Assembly: GCA_028112705.1 (NCBI GenBank)
Contig: JAOGYN010000002.1
Coordinates: forward strand, 124,001 to 188,000
Length of the DNA: 64,000 nt
Reading direction: 5' to 3'
Source of the DNA: GCA-002712045 sp028112705
GTDB lineage: Bacteria > Pseudomonadota > Alphaproteobacteria > Rhodobacterales > Rhodobacteraceae
The notes below the pieces were generated by a model, which was not told the origin of the DNA, did not search any database, and saw only the letters and a list, made by a program, of their open reading frames with translations. Positions 17,141-25,910 of the stretch are shown here, piece by piece (position 1 is the first letter of the stretch; each line of letters begins with the position of its first letter). A program made the position numbers and the translations under genes.

Positions 17141-17174
17141 CCGAGATGGCTCGGGAAAATTTGAGCAATAGCTC
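17141..17174 (+). other. Two short hairpins between rpoA and rplQ
   Basis: ccgag (17141-17145) pairs with ctcgg (17150-17154) around a four-base loop, and gagc (17163-17166) pairs with gctc (17171-17174) around another four-base loop. No T-tract follows, so termination is unlikely. They lie in the 129-base rpoA-rplQ gap and may stabilise or process the mRNA. Confidence 0.4.
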
Positions 17175-17235
17175 CAAGGTGAACGGTAAAAGTAACTACT
17201 GTCGGACAAAGTATAAATGAATAAGGAATTGTGAA

Positions 17236-17652
17236 ATGCGACATAAACGAGGTTATCGCCGATTAAATCGGACACATGAACATCGTAAAGCTCTCTTTGC
17301 GAATATGTCTGGCTCGCTCATCGAGCACGAGCAAATAAAAACGACTCTCCCAAAAGCTAAAGAGTTAAGGCCTATAATTGAGAAGTTAATAACTTTAGCA
17401 AAACGTGGGGATCTTCATGCACGTCGTTTGGCTTTAAGTAGATTAAAACAAGATATGCACGTTTCAAAACTTTTTGACGTCCTTGGTAAAAGATACAAAG
17501 ATAGAAAAGGTGGGTATACGCGAGTCTTGAAGGCTGGTTTTCGTTATGGGGATATGGCGCCTATGGCTATTATCGAACTAGTTGATAGAGATCCTGAGGC
17601 AAAAGGTTCTGCAGATAAAGCCAGAGATATGGAAACTGTAACTTCAGAATAG
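17236..17652 (+). CDS. rplQ: 50S ribosomal protein L17
   Basis: Large-subunit protein at the tunnel exit. The 138 residues begin MRHKRGYRRLNRTHEHRKAL and contain the family signature LFANMSGSLIEHEQIKTTLPKAKELRP. The C-terminus has a short Lys/Asp-rich tail. Start supported by aagga nine bases upstream. It ends the ribosomal-protein run and is followed by a terminator-like hairpin. Confidence 0.98.
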   Translation: MRHKRGYRRLNRTHEHRKALFANMSGSLIEHEQIKTTLPKAKELRPIIEKLITLAKRGDLHARRLALSRLKQDMHVSKLFDVLGKRYKDRKGGYTRVLKAGFRYGDMAPMAIIELVDRDPEAKGSADKARDMETVTSE

Positions 17653-17676
17653 TAATTAAATTATTTTTATGGTTTA

Positions 17677-17714
17677 GTTGGGAGCATTGATGGAGTGGCG
17701 TTAATGCTCCTAAC
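17677..17714 (+). terminator. Terminator-like hairpin after rplQ
   Basis: gttgggagcatt (17677-17688) pairs with aatgctcctaac (17703-17714), twelve pairs including one G-U, around a 14-base loop. The following sequence (tatattacaat) is only weakly T-rich, so it may be an imperfect intrinsic terminator. Its place 25 bases after the last ribosomal gene and 70 before rarA supports an operon end. Confidence 0.55.
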
Positions 17715-17783
17715 TATATTACAATAAGCTTTTCAAAGATTTGAGGACTTTTGTTTGTAGGCTTTATAAAATAAGCTTAGGTC

Positions 17784-19097
17784 ATGAATGATTTATTTGA
17801 TGATACCAAAGAATTAGAAAATCCAGAACGCATATTTGAACCACTAGCGGAGAAATTGCGACCTTCAAAGCTGAGCCAAGTGATTGGGCAAGAGGGGCTC
17901 TTAGGCCCACAAGGTTCTTTGACCAAAACACTTGCTGGAAATAGTTTTCAATCAATTATTTTTTGGGGTCCACCTGGAGTTGGTAAGACCACTATAGCCA
18001 GACTTTTGGCAATAGAAACAAAGCTTCATTTTATATCAATCAGCGCAATATTTACTGGAATTCCTGATTTAAAAAAAATATTTGAAGCTGCAAAAATTAG
18101 ACATAAAAACGGCTTAGCGACTATGCTTTTTGTTGATGAAATTCATCGCTTCAATAAGGCTCAACAAGATGGTTTTTTACCTTTAATGGAAAATGGAACA
18201 TTGTTCTTAATTGGGGCAACAACTGAAAACCCATCTTTTGAGTTAAACTCTGCACTTTTAAGCAGGGCGCAAGTTATGGTGCTCAATCGACTTAGTTTAC
18301 TTGATTTGGATCTGATTGCAAAAAGGGCTGAGAGCAAGTTAGGTAAAGATCTTTTATTAGAGAAGCCTGCCCGTGAATATCTTTTACAGATGGCAGATGG
18401 CGATGGAAGAGTGCTTTTAAATCTAATCGAGCAAATATCTTCCTGGAATTTGAAGCAAAAAATTAGTATTAATTTTTTGCAAAATGGATTAAATAAAAGA
18501 CCCAGTTTATATGATAAATCTGGAGAAAATCATTATAATTTAATTTCTGCTTTGCACAAATCGGTACGAGGCTCAGATCCTGATGCGGCCTTATATTGGT
18601 TCTCTAGAATGCTTGAGGGGGGAGAAGATCCCAAATTTTTAGCAAGACGTTTGGTTAGGATGTCCATTGAAGATATTGGTCTTGCAGATCCTATGGCACA
18701 AGCAAATTGCCTTACATCGTGGGAGACTTTTGAGCGATTGGGATCACCAGAAGGTGAGTTAGCCTTAGCACAGGCAGTAGTTTATTTGGCTTTAGCGCCA
18801 AAATCAAATGCGGTTTATGTAAGTTATAACAATGCTCGGCAGTCAGCAAATAAAACAGGATCTTTGTCACCACCAAAGCACATTTTGAATGCTCCTACCG
18901 ATTTAATGAAAAAAGAAGGTTACGGACGTGATTACGAATATGATCATGATTACTTGAACGGCTTTTCTGGTCAAAATTATTTTCCTGAAGAAATGGAACG
19001 GCAAAGTTACTACAAACCAGTAGAGCGCGGTTTTGAACGAGAATTAAAAAAACGAATAGAGTTTTTTAATTCAAAAAGATCCGAGCGTCAAACTTGA
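17784..19097 (+). CDS. rarA: Replication-associated recombination protein RarA (MgsA)
   Basis: AAA+ ATPase related to clamp-loader subunits, acting at stalled replication forks. The 437 residues include RPSKLSQVIGQEGLLG, Walker A GPPGVGKTT (about 62-70), Walker B LFVDEIHRFNKAQQD and sensor GATTENPSFELNSALLSR. The C-terminal half holds the RarA oligomerisation domain with SVRGSDPDAALYW and SIEDIGLADP. Length fits the family. In Rhodobacteraceae rarA commonly lies just after the rplQ cluster, and crcB follows, as here. Confidence 0.95.
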   Translation: MNDLFDDTKELENPERIFEPLAEKLRPSKLSQVIGQEGLLGPQGSLTKTLAGNSFQSIIFWGPPGVGKTTIARLLAIETKLHFISISAIFTGIPDLKKIFEAAKIRHKNGLATMLFVDEIHRFNKAQQDGFLPLMENGTLFLIGATTENPSFELNSALLSRAQVMVLNRLSLLDLDLIAKRAESKLGKDLLLEKPAREYLLQMADGDGRVLLNLIEQISSWNLKQKISINFLQNGLNKRPSLYDKSGENHYNLISALHKSVRGSDPDAALYWFSRMLEGGEDPKFLARRLVRMSIEDIGLADPMAQANCLTSWETFERLGSPEGELALAQAVVYLALAPKSNAVYVSYNNARQSANKTGSLSPPKHILNAPTDLMKKEGYGRDYEYDHDYLNGFSGQNYFPEEMERQSYYKPVERGFERELKKRIEFFNSKRSERQT

Positions 19098-19128
19098 CTT
19101 TATATATGACAAAGGTTCATAGGCAGTT

Positions 19129-19491
19129 ATGATATCATGGTCTTTAATTTGGATAGCGTTAGGTGGCGCATTTGGAGCGGTGGCTCGTTACATTGTGGGA
19201 TTATTTGTTGGGTTTCCTTTTGGGACATTAACTGTAAATATTTTTGGAAGTTTTTTGATGGGATTATTATTCATTTATCTGAACCATAAAGGATTGGATC
19301 GTTGGCAACCATTTTTGTTAATCGGTCTTTTGGGTGGATTTACAACATTTTCAGCATTTTCTTTGGATACTTTGAAATTATATGAAGATGGTCGTTTGAT
19401 GGTAGCTGGAATATATATTGTCACATCAGTATTCATGTCTTTGATTGCCCTAGCTTTAGGGTTGTTTTTAGCTCGAGAGGCTTTGACGTGA
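19129..19491 (+). CDS. crcB: Fluoride channel CrcB/Fluc
   Basis: Small membrane protein that as a dual-topology dimer exports fluoride. The 120 residues have four hydrophobic helices and the Fluc signatures GGAFGAVARY near the N-terminus, FGTLTVNIFGSFLMG with the conserved pore asparagine, and GGFTTFSAFSLDTL with the phenylalanines of the fluoride path. No fluoride riboswitch is evident before it; it sits 31 bases after rarA. It overlaps the next gene by four bases. Confidence 0.93.
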   Translation: MISWSLIWIALGGAFGAVARYIVGLFVGFPFGTLTVNIFGSFLMGLLFIYLNHKGLDRWQPFLLIGLLGGFTTFSAFSLDTLKLYEDGRLMVAGIYIVTSVFMSLIALALGLFLAREALT

Positions 19492-20555
19492 GTAGGGTTC
19501 AGAAAATTACCGTAACAGAGGATGATGAAGATCAGCGTCTAGACCGATGGTTGAAAAAACAATTTGTTCACTTAAAGCAATCTCACATAGAAAAAATGTG
19601 TCGAAAAGGTGATCTGAGAATTGATGGGCGAAGAGTTAAGCCGTCTACCAGAACTGAACTTGGTCAAATCGTCAGGGTTCCACCAATTATTGAAAAACCT
19701 GAGAGCCCATATACAGTAATGGCGCAAACAATTTCAAATGATGATAAAAAAATGCTTCAGGAAAGTGTTATTTATAAAGATGAGCATTTGCTGGTGATAA
19801 ACAAGCCATTTGGCCTTCCAGTACAAGGTGGTACTGGGCAATTAAGGCATGTGGATGGGTTATCCGAAGTATTAAAGTATGGTTATCCAGAAAAACCGCG
19901 CCTTGTACATAGATTGGACAAGGATACGAGTGGTATTCTTTTATTAGCAAGAACAAGTAAAGCTGCTAAATATTTAACAGCGGCATTTAGACATCGTGAA
20001 ACTCATAAAATTTATTGGGCTGCTGTTGCTGGTGCTCCTGTACTTAAGACAGGTACGATAAAATATGGTTTGGTAAAGATGGCTGGGCATGGACCAAATG
20101 GCACTGGTGAAAAAATGATTTGTGTCCACCCTGATGATGTAACCAATACAAATGACGCAAAGAGAGCTACAACTGATTATAGTATGATTGAAAACGCTGG
20201 CCAACGAGTGTCTTGGTTGGTTCTGGTACCAATAACGGGTAGGACCCATCAATTGCGGGCGCATATTTCGGAATTAGGTCACCCAATCATTGGTGATGGT
20301 AAGTATGGTACTAATAGTCAAATTAATGAAGGTGATGGATGGGGAGCACAACTAGGAGGGGAAATTAGTCGAAAACTTCATTTACATGCAAAGAGCTTGT
20401 CATTCTTACATCCTTTCACAAATAAAATTGTTAAATTCTCTGCTCCTTTGCCTGAGCATATGCTGAAAACATGGCATTTCCTTGATTGGAATGTAAATAT
20501 GGTGGTTGATTATCCATTTACAGACGGTGGGTTGGGTTATGGCAATATCAATTAA
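19488..20555 (+). CDS. rluC: RluA-family 23S rRNA pseudouridine synthase (RluC-like)
   Basis: Isomerises specific uridines of large-subunit rRNA to pseudouridine. The 355-residue protein starts at a GTG overlapping the crcB stop. An N-terminal S4 RNA-binding domain (about 15-70, RLDRWLKKQFVHLKQSHIEK) precedes the catalytic domain with the motif VHRLDKDTSGILLLA, whose aspartate is the nucleophile, and GRTHQLRAHISELGHPIIGD. S4 plus catalytic domain fits RluC or RluD; the exact target uridine cannot be read. The 3' end overlaps the ATP12 gene. Confidence 0.88.
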   Translation: MSRVQKITVTEDDEDQRLDRWLKKQFVHLKQSHIEKMCRKGDLRIDGRRVKPSTRTELGQIVRVPPIIEKPESPYTVMAQTISNDDKKMLQESVIYKDEHLLVINKPFGLPVQGGTGQLRHVDGLSEVLKYGYPEKPRLVHRLDKDTSGILLLARTSKAAKYLTAAFRHRETHKIYWAAVAGAPVLKTGTIKYGLVKMAGHGPNGTGEKMICVHPDDVTNTNDAKRATTDYSMIENAGQRVSWLVLVPITGRTHQLRAHISELGHPIIGDGKYGTNSQINEGDGWGAQLGGEISRKLHLHAKSLSFLHPFTNKIVKFSAPLPEHMLKTWHFLDWNVNMVVDYPFTDGGLGYGNIN

Positions 20556-21246
20556 AAAAGTTTTTTGGAAATCAGTAAATGTCCAAAAAGATGGCTTTGA
20601 TTATGTCATTTATTTAGATAATCATCTACTAAAAACACCAAAAAAATCCTTAATAAAATTACCTAACCAGAAGTTAGCAGATTTAGTAGCAAAGGAATGG
20701 GTTGAGCAAATAAACGAGATTGATTATAATATTATGCCTGTAAATCGTCTGGCAAACGCTGCTATCGATAAGGTTGGCAATAATGTTGACGAAGTTATTA
20801 CTTTGCTGGGAGAGTATGCTGGCACAGACTTGTTGTGTTATAGGGTTGAAGAACCAAATGAGTTAATTGATCAGCAGATTTTGTACTGGGATCCATACAT
20901 AAAATGGGCTGAAGAAAAGTTTGGCATTAAATTAAATGTTACGAATGGCATAGTACCTATAGAACAACCGGTAGAAACTATGCATTTGTTAATTTCTAAA
21001 ATGAAAAATATGTCTACTTTTAAATTAACTGTATTCCACGAATTAGTAACTATTTCTGGTTCGTATATTTTGGGTTTGGCCGCTGTCGAAAAAGCGATGC
21101 CTTCTGAAAATATATGGAATGCGGCAATACTTGATGAGAACTGGCAATCAAGTGCTTGGGGAGAAGACCAGGAGCAGAAAAAAAATTTAGAACTAAAAAA
21201 GGTAGATTTTTTTAAAGCTATTGAGGTTTTAGGCGCATTAGCGTGA
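20539..21246 (+). CDS. ATP12-family F1-ATPase assembly chaperone homologue
   Basis: Homologue of mitochondrial Atp12, which chaperones the F1 alpha subunit; the family is otherwise typical of alphaproteobacteria. The 235 residues show MPVNRLANAAIDKV, the conserved GEYAGTDLLCYR, and WDPYIKWAEEKFG followed by FHELVTISGSYILGLA. An upstream in-frame ATG at 20506 would add 11 residues lying wholly inside rluC; the ATG at 20539 matches the family start. Even so it overlaps rluC by 17 bases. In many Rhodobacteraceae a HAD-family gene separates the two; it is absent here. Confidence 0.9.
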   Translation: MAISIKKVFWKSVNVQKDGFDYVIYLDNHLLKTPKKSLIKLPNQKLADLVAKEWVEQINEIDYNIMPVNRLANAAIDKVGNNVDEVITLLGEYAGTDLLCYRVEEPNELIDQQILYWDPYIKWAEEKFGIKLNVTNGIVPIEQPVETMHLLISKMKNMSTFKLTVFHELVTISGSYILGLAAVEKAMPSENIWNAAILDENWQSSAWGEDQEQKKNLELKKVDFFKAIEVLGALA

Positions 21247-21280
21247 GTTTTTTTTTATAAAAACGCCACGTTATATTGGA

Positions 21281-21294
21281 ATTTTGGCCAAAAT
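21281..21294. promoter_or_regulatory. Perfect 14-base palindrome upstream of aapJ
   Basis: ATTTTGGCCAAAAT reads the same on both strands. It lies 189 bases before aapJ and 35 bases after the ATP12 gene stop. It could bind a dimeric regulator or be chance in AT-rich DNA; no regulator is identified. Confidence 0.3.
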
Positions 21295-21414
21295 CACTGC
21301 TATTTGCCTTTTTCTATTGCAAAACTGATCCTTCGGTCTTGACGCAAGGGGTCTGAAAAGTTCATTGTTTTTTCTCAATGAGTGTAAGAACTCTAATATT
21401 CAGATGATTCTAGC

Positions 21415-21420
21415 TATAAT
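21415..21420 (+). promoter_or_regulatory. Candidate -10 box for aapJ
   Basis: A perfect TATAAT lies 50 bases before the aapJ ATG, in the 223-base ATP12-aapJ gap. No good -35 is found 16-18 bases upstream. Downstream lies a run of seven C (21431-21437) that can pair with gggaggg (21444-21450) in the leader. The same gap holds a perfect 14-base palindrome at 21281-21294. Confidence 0.35.
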
Positions 21421-21469
21421 AGTTGGAACGCCCCCCCGCTGTTGGGAGGGAATTTAAAAAGAGGTAATT

Positions 21470-22486
21470 ATGAAAAAATCACTATTTCTTAGTGTAGCGG
21501 CAATTCTGGGCTTAACAGCCGGTGTGGCAGCTGCAGGAACTTTAGATGATACGATTGCACGTGGCCACGTAAAATGTGGTGTTTCCACTGGTTCTCCAGG
21601 ATTTTCAGGAGTTGATGACTCTGGGAAAAATGTAGGATTTGATGTGGATTACTGTCGTGCTCTTGCGTCAGCTATCTTTAATGATCCAATGGCTGTTAAA
21701 TTTACTCCATTGTCGTCTTCAGTACGTTTTACTGCCTTAGCTTCTGGTGAAGTTGATATTTTGGCAAGAAATACAACTTGGACATATAGTCGTGACACAG
21801 ATCTAAAACAAACATTTTTAGGCGTTACTTACTATGATGGACAAGGTTTTATGGTCAAAACATCTTTGGGCGCTAATTCAACACTAGATCTAGATGGAGC
21901 GACAATTTGTATACAAGTTGGAACTACAACTGAGCTAAACTTGGCTGATTACTTTAAAGCCAATGGTATGACTTATGAGCCATTACCAACATCAGACAAT
22001 TCAGAATCCAAACAGCAATATATGGCGGATGCTTGTGATGCGTATACTACTGATGCATCTGCTCTTCATGGAACAAGAATTAATATGGAAGTTCCTACAG
22101 ATCACATGGTTCTACCTGAAATTGTTTCAAAAGAGCCTTTGGGTCCTTTAGTGCGTCATGGAGATGATCAGTGGGCTGATATTGGTCGCTGGGTTCTTAA
22201 TGCATTAGTTATTGCTGAAGAAAAAGGCATAACTGCAGCAAACATTGATAGTTTTGCTGATAGCAAAGATGCAGAAATTCATCGTCTTCTAGGTACTGGT
22301 GATGACAATATGATGGCCATGATGGGCATGCCAAAAGCTGGTATGTATAATGCTATTAAACATGTTGGAAACTACGGCGAAATATTCGAGAGAAATCTTG
22401 GTGCGTCAAGTGGTATAAATATCGAACGTGGTGTAAATAACTCTTGGACTAATGGCGGAATTCTTTATTCTCCTCCATTTAGATAA
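21470..22486 (+). CDS. aapJ: General L-amino acid ABC transporter, periplasmic binding protein (AapJ/BztA)
   Basis: Periplasmic receptor for polar amino acids (glutamate, glutamine, aspartate, asparagine in Rhodobacter bzt; broader in Rhizobium aap). The 338 residues start with a signal peptide, MKKSLFLSVAAILGLTAG, probably cleaved after VAAAG. The mature part has the family 3 solute-binding fold: LDDTIARGHVKCGVSTGSPGFSG, RFTALASGEVDILARNTTWT, and the long-form C-terminus NYGEIFERNLG...GLNRGVN-like (here INIERGVNNSWTNGGILYSPPFR). It heads a four-gene operon. Shine-Dalgarno aaagagg. Confidence 0.95.
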   Translation: MKKSLFLSVAAILGLTAGVAAAGTLDDTIARGHVKCGVSTGSPGFSGVDDSGKNVGFDVDYCRALASAIFNDPMAVKFTPLSSSVRFTALASGEVDILARNTTWTYSRDTDLKQTFLGVTYYDGQGFMVKTSLGANSTLDLDGATICIQVGTTTELNLADYFKANGMTYEPLPTSDNSESKQQYMADACDAYTTDASALHGTRINMEVPTDHMVLPEIVSKEPLGPLVRHGDDQWADIGRWVLNALVIAEEKGITAANIDSFADSKDAEIHRLLGTGDDNMMAMMGMPKAGMYNAIKHVGNYGEIFERNLGASSGINIERGVNNSWTNGGILYSPPFR

Positions 22487-22500
22487 GACGTTAAATATTG

Positions 22501-22535
22501 AGGACGCACTTTCAGAGTGCGTCCTTATTTCTTTT
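22501..22535 (+). terminator. Hairpin between aapJ and aapQ
   Basis: aggacgcact (22501-22510) and agtgcgtcct (22516-22525) form a perfect ten-pair stem with a five-base loop, followed by tatttctttt. It begins 15 bases after the aapJ stop and ends 18-28 bases before aapQ. Such elements after a binding-protein gene usually stop most transcripts or protect the aapJ mRNA 3' end, giving more receptor than permease; that role is inferred here. Confidence 0.8.
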
Positions 22536-22552
22536 ATATAGATTGATTTTTT

Positions 22553-23767
22553 ATGAGTTCAGATAAGCTTCCGGTCGAAAAATTTAGATTGGGAATGTTA
22601 TTAGGTGATACGCGCTATAGATCGACTACAGTGCAAGTAATAGCCTTTATCATTTTTGTCGCAGTAGTATTTTGGTTGGTAGATAATACGATTAAGAACC
22701 TAGCGCTATTAGGAAAAGATGTAGATTTTTCCTTTCTCTGGATGCGTGCTGGTTATGATATTAACCAAAGATTAATTCCTTACACGAATGATAGCACACA
22801 TGGACGTGCAGCATTGGTAGGAATTTTAAACACTTTATTAGTGGCATTCATAGGTTGCATAATTGCGACAATAATTGGTGTTTTTGTTGGGATACTACGA
22901 TTGTCAAAAAACTGGATCGTAGCTAAATTAATGGCTGTTTATATCGAAGGCTTTAGAAACATTCCGGTCTTATTATGGATAGTTATGATTTTTGCCCTGC
23001 TAACAGAATTCACGCCGGCACCTAAGGCCTTTAGAGGCGCTAATCCTGAAGCTTCTATGATATTGTTTGAAAGCACTGCCATTACTAATAGAGGGGCCTA
23101 TTTCCCAAACCCTGTCTGGGGTGACGGATCAGTTTATTTAGTAATCACTTTTCTAATTAGTTTGGTTGCCATATTCTTTTTTCGAAGATACGCGCGTGCT
23201 CTTCAAGAAGAAACTGGTAGGGGTCTACCCAAATTTTGGATTAGTTTGGGCTTATTATTAATCCCATCGATCTTGTTATATTTTGTTTTAGGTTCGCCAG
23301 TATCACTTGAGTATCCATATTTAAAAGGCTTTAACTTTAAAGATGGTATCTATGTAAGAAACTCATTGATAGCATTAACTTTAGCTCTTTCGCTGTATAC
23401 TTCAGCCTTCATTGGAGAGATAGTTCGTTCTGGAATATTGGCAATTTCACACGGGCAGACAGAAGCCGCCTCTTCGCTTGGTCTTAGACCAGGCAGAATA
23501 ATGAGCCTAATTATTCTACCACAAGCTTTAAGGGTTATTGTTCCACCAATGATCTCAAATTATCTTAATTTAACTAAAAATTCTTCACTTGCAATTGCTG
23601 TTGGGTACATGGATGTTCGGGGAACGCTTGGGGGTATAACTTTAAATCAAACTGGACGAGAATTGGAGTCCATGTTGCTTTTGATGGGTTTTTACTTATG
23701 TGTGTCTTTACTTGTATCTGCGGTCATAAACTACTTTAATCGCTCTTTTCAAATAAAGGGTTTGTAA
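22553..23767 (+). CDS. aapQ: General L-amino acid ABC transporter permease (AapQ/BztB)
   Basis: Inner-membrane permease of the polar amino-acid transporter. The 404 residues, far longer than ordinary His/Glu permeases, are typical of the Aap/Bzt type. Multiple hydrophobic helices are visible; the C-terminal half carries the EAA loop EAASSLGLRPGRIMSLIILPQALRVIVPP that docks the ATPase. It follows the aapJ hairpin and lies one base before aapM. Confidence 0.94.
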   Translation: MSSDKLPVEKFRLGMLLGDTRYRSTTVQVIAFIIFVAVVFWLVDNTIKNLALLGKDVDFSFLWMRAGYDINQRLIPYTNDSTHGRAALVGILNTLLVAFIGCIIATIIGVFVGILRLSKNWIVAKLMAVYIEGFRNIPVLLWIVMIFALLTEFTPAPKAFRGANPEASMILFESTAITNRGAYFPNPVWGDGSVYLVITFLISLVAIFFFRRYARALQEETGRGLPKFWISLGLLLIPSILLYFVLGSPVSLEYPYLKGFNFKDGIYVRNSLIALTLALSLYTSAFIGEIVRSGILAISHGQTEAASSLGLRPGRIMSLIILPQALRVIVPPMISNYLNLTKNSSLAIAVGYMDVRGTLGGITLNQTGRELESMLLLMGFYLCVSLLVSAVINYFNRSFQIKGL

Positions 23768-23768
23768 C

Positions 23769-25052
23769 ATGGTGAATGTTAGCTTCGTCAGAGAAAAGCC
23801 ACTTCCGCAATCTCCACCACCTATTACTGAAGGAAATGTTATTGGTTGGATTCGGAAGAATTTATTTTCAGGTTGGCTTAGTTCTATTTTGACAATTTTG
23901 TCTGTTTATTTCTTATATGTTTGTTTGAGAGATTTTATACCTTGGGCCTATGGTGGTAATTGGTCAGCTGGCTCACTCAGAGAATGCTTAGATACTAATC
24001 CTGACGTTGCTTGCTTTTCTGTAATTGGGGCAAGGTGGAGGCAACTATTATTTGGTTTTTATCCATCTGAACAGTATTGGCGGCCAATATTAACTTTCAT
24101 ACTGTTATTCGTATCTGTAACTCCAATTTTTGCGCCGCGGTTTGCAAAATATTTTTGGTTTTCGTTAATTTATCCAGGGTTGGCTGTATGGCTATTATGG
24201 GGTGGTTCTATTTGGCCAGTATTTTCAATTTATCTTGCCTTTGCAGTCAGTGGACTAGGATTTTATATTGCAAGAAATCAATTCAAACTATCATCTGGCA
24301 TGAGCGCAATAGTAGCAATTATTTCAATCATTATTTTCTATTTATTTATTGCTAGCCCGTTCATTGCATTATTTAAATATATTTTTCCAATAACTTTATT
24401 AGTAATTGAGTCAATGCAATTTGGTGGCTTTTTATTGTCAATGATTGTTGGCTTTTCTGGAATTGCGGCATCTTTTCCTATTGGGATCCTTTTGGCGCTT
24501 GGTCGTCAATCTGATTTACCGTTAGTTAAAATGATATGCGTCGGCTTTATTGAATTTATAAGAGGCGTTCCACTAATAACTTTGCTTTTTGTCGCCTCAG
24601 TCCTACTAAACTACTTCTTACCACCGGGCACATCATTTGATATTATTGTTCGCGTTATTATCATGGTTACTATTTTCTCAGCTGCATATATGGCTGAAGT
24701 TATACGTGGAGGACTTGCTGCGTTGCCAGTTGGCCAACATGAAGCCTCTGCAGCGCTCGGTTTGAGTTATTGGGAATCACAAAGACTAATTATAATGCCT
24801 CAAGCTCTTAAAATTTCTATCCCTGGTATTGTGAACACGTTTATAGGGTTATTTAAAGATACGACTCTTGTCTCAATCATAAGCCTTTTAGATCCAGTTG
24901 GTTTGGCTTCTTTGATAAGAGCAGATCAGAAATGGAACGGTATTTATTGGGAGCTGTATGTAGCAATAGGATTAATGTTTTTTGTTTGTTGCTTTGGAAT
25001 GTCACAATATTCACAATATTTGGAACGAAAATTAAAAACTGATAACAGTTAA
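23769..25052 (+). CDS. aapM: General L-amino acid ABC transporter permease (AapM/BztC)
   Basis: Second permease subunit, pairing with AapQ. The 427-residue length is close to Rhodobacter BztC. The N-terminal third contains an extra set of helices and a periplasmic-type stretch; the permease core has FIEFIRGVPLITLLF and the EAA loop EASAALGLSYWESQRLIIMPQALK. It begins one base after aapQ and is followed ten bases later by aapP. Confidence 0.94.
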   Translation: MVNVSFVREKPLPQSPPPITEGNVIGWIRKNLFSGWLSSILTILSVYFLYVCLRDFIPWAYGGNWSAGSLRECLDTNPDVACFSVIGARWRQLLFGFYPSEQYWRPILTFILLFVSVTPIFAPRFAKYFWFSLIYPGLAVWLLWGGSIWPVFSIYLAFAVSGLGFYIARNQFKLSSGMSAIVAIISIIIFYLFIASPFIALFKYIFPITLLVIESMQFGGFLLSMIVGFSGIAASFPIGILLALGRQSDLPLVKMICVGFIEFIRGVPLITLLFVASVLLNYFLPPGTSFDIIVRVIIMVTIFSAAYMAEVIRGGLAALPVGQHEASAALGLSYWESQRLIIMPQALKISIPGIVNTFIGLFKDTTLVSIISLLDPVGLASLIRADQKWNGIYWELYVAIGLMFFVCCFGMSQYSQYLERKLKTDNS

Positions 25053-25062
25053 GGAGTATCAA

Positions 25063-25854
25063 ATGTCTGATGCAATTACTGAGCGAGAAATCGACCGCTC
25101 CAAAATGGAAATTTCTGAGGAGGTAGCCATTCATATCTCTGATATGAATAAATGGTTTGGAAGCTTTCATGTCTTGAGGGATATCAATTTAGAAGTTCGC
25201 AGGGGAGAGCGTATAGTTGTTTGTGGTCCCTCGGGTTCAGGTAAGTCTACTCTTATCCGATGTATAAATAGGCTAGAGGAGCATCAACAAGGAAAAATAA
25301 TTGTTGATGGAACAGAATTATCCTCAGACTTGAAAAATATAGATAAAATTCGATCGGAAGTTGGAATGTGTTTTCAACATTTTAACTTATTTCCACATCT
25401 CACTATTTTAGAAAACTGTACATTAGCGCCAATATGGGTGCGTAAAATGTCCCGTAAGGATGCAGAAGAAACAGCTATGCGGTATCTGGAAAAGGTTAAA
25501 ATACCAGAGCAAGCGGATAAATTTCCAGGACAATTGTCTGGTGGTCAACAACAGCGAGTTGCGATTGCAAGATCTTTATGTATGAAACCTCAAATTATGC
25601 TTTTTGATGAGCCAACATCTTCTTTAGATCCTGAAATGATTAAAGAAGTTTTGGATACTATGATTGAATTGGCTGAAGAAGGGATGACAATGATTTGTGT
25701 TACTCATGAAATGGGTTTTGCTAGACAAGTGGCTAATCGTGTAATTTTTATGGATGATGGTCAAATCGTAGAAGAAAACGAACCAGCAGAGTTTTTCGAT
25801 AATCCAAAGTCTGAAAGAACTAAGTTATTTTTGAGTCAGATCTTGGGGCATTAA
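25063..25854 (+). CDS. aapP: General L-amino acid ABC transporter ATPase (AapP/BztD)
   Basis: ATPase that energises amino-acid uptake. The 263 residues have Walker A GPSGSGKST (about 64-72), Q-loop CFQHFNLFPHLT, signature LSGGQQQR, Walker B IMLFDEP followed by the D-loop, and H-loop CVTHEMG. The N-terminal 25 residues precede the ABC fold, a feature of AapP/BztD. Shine-Dalgarno aaggag. Ends 56 bases before the class V PLP enzyme. Confidence 0.96.
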   Translation: MSDAITEREIDRSKMEISEEVAIHISDMNKWFGSFHVLRDINLEVRRGERIVVCGPSGSGKSTLIRCINRLEEHQQGKIIVDGTELSSDLKNIDKIRSEVGMCFQHFNLFPHLTILENCTLAPIWVRKMSRKDAEETAMRYLEKVKIPEQADKFPGQLSGGQQQRVAIARSLCMKPQIMLFDEPTSSLDPEMIKEVLDTMIELAEEGMTMICVTHEMGFARQVANRVIFMDDGQIVEENEPAEFFDNPKSERTKLFLSQILGH

Positions 25855-25910
25855 TAAGTATTTTTATGTGCACGTGTACTAAAATAAGTAAAATTGGTGG
25901 TTGAAATCTA

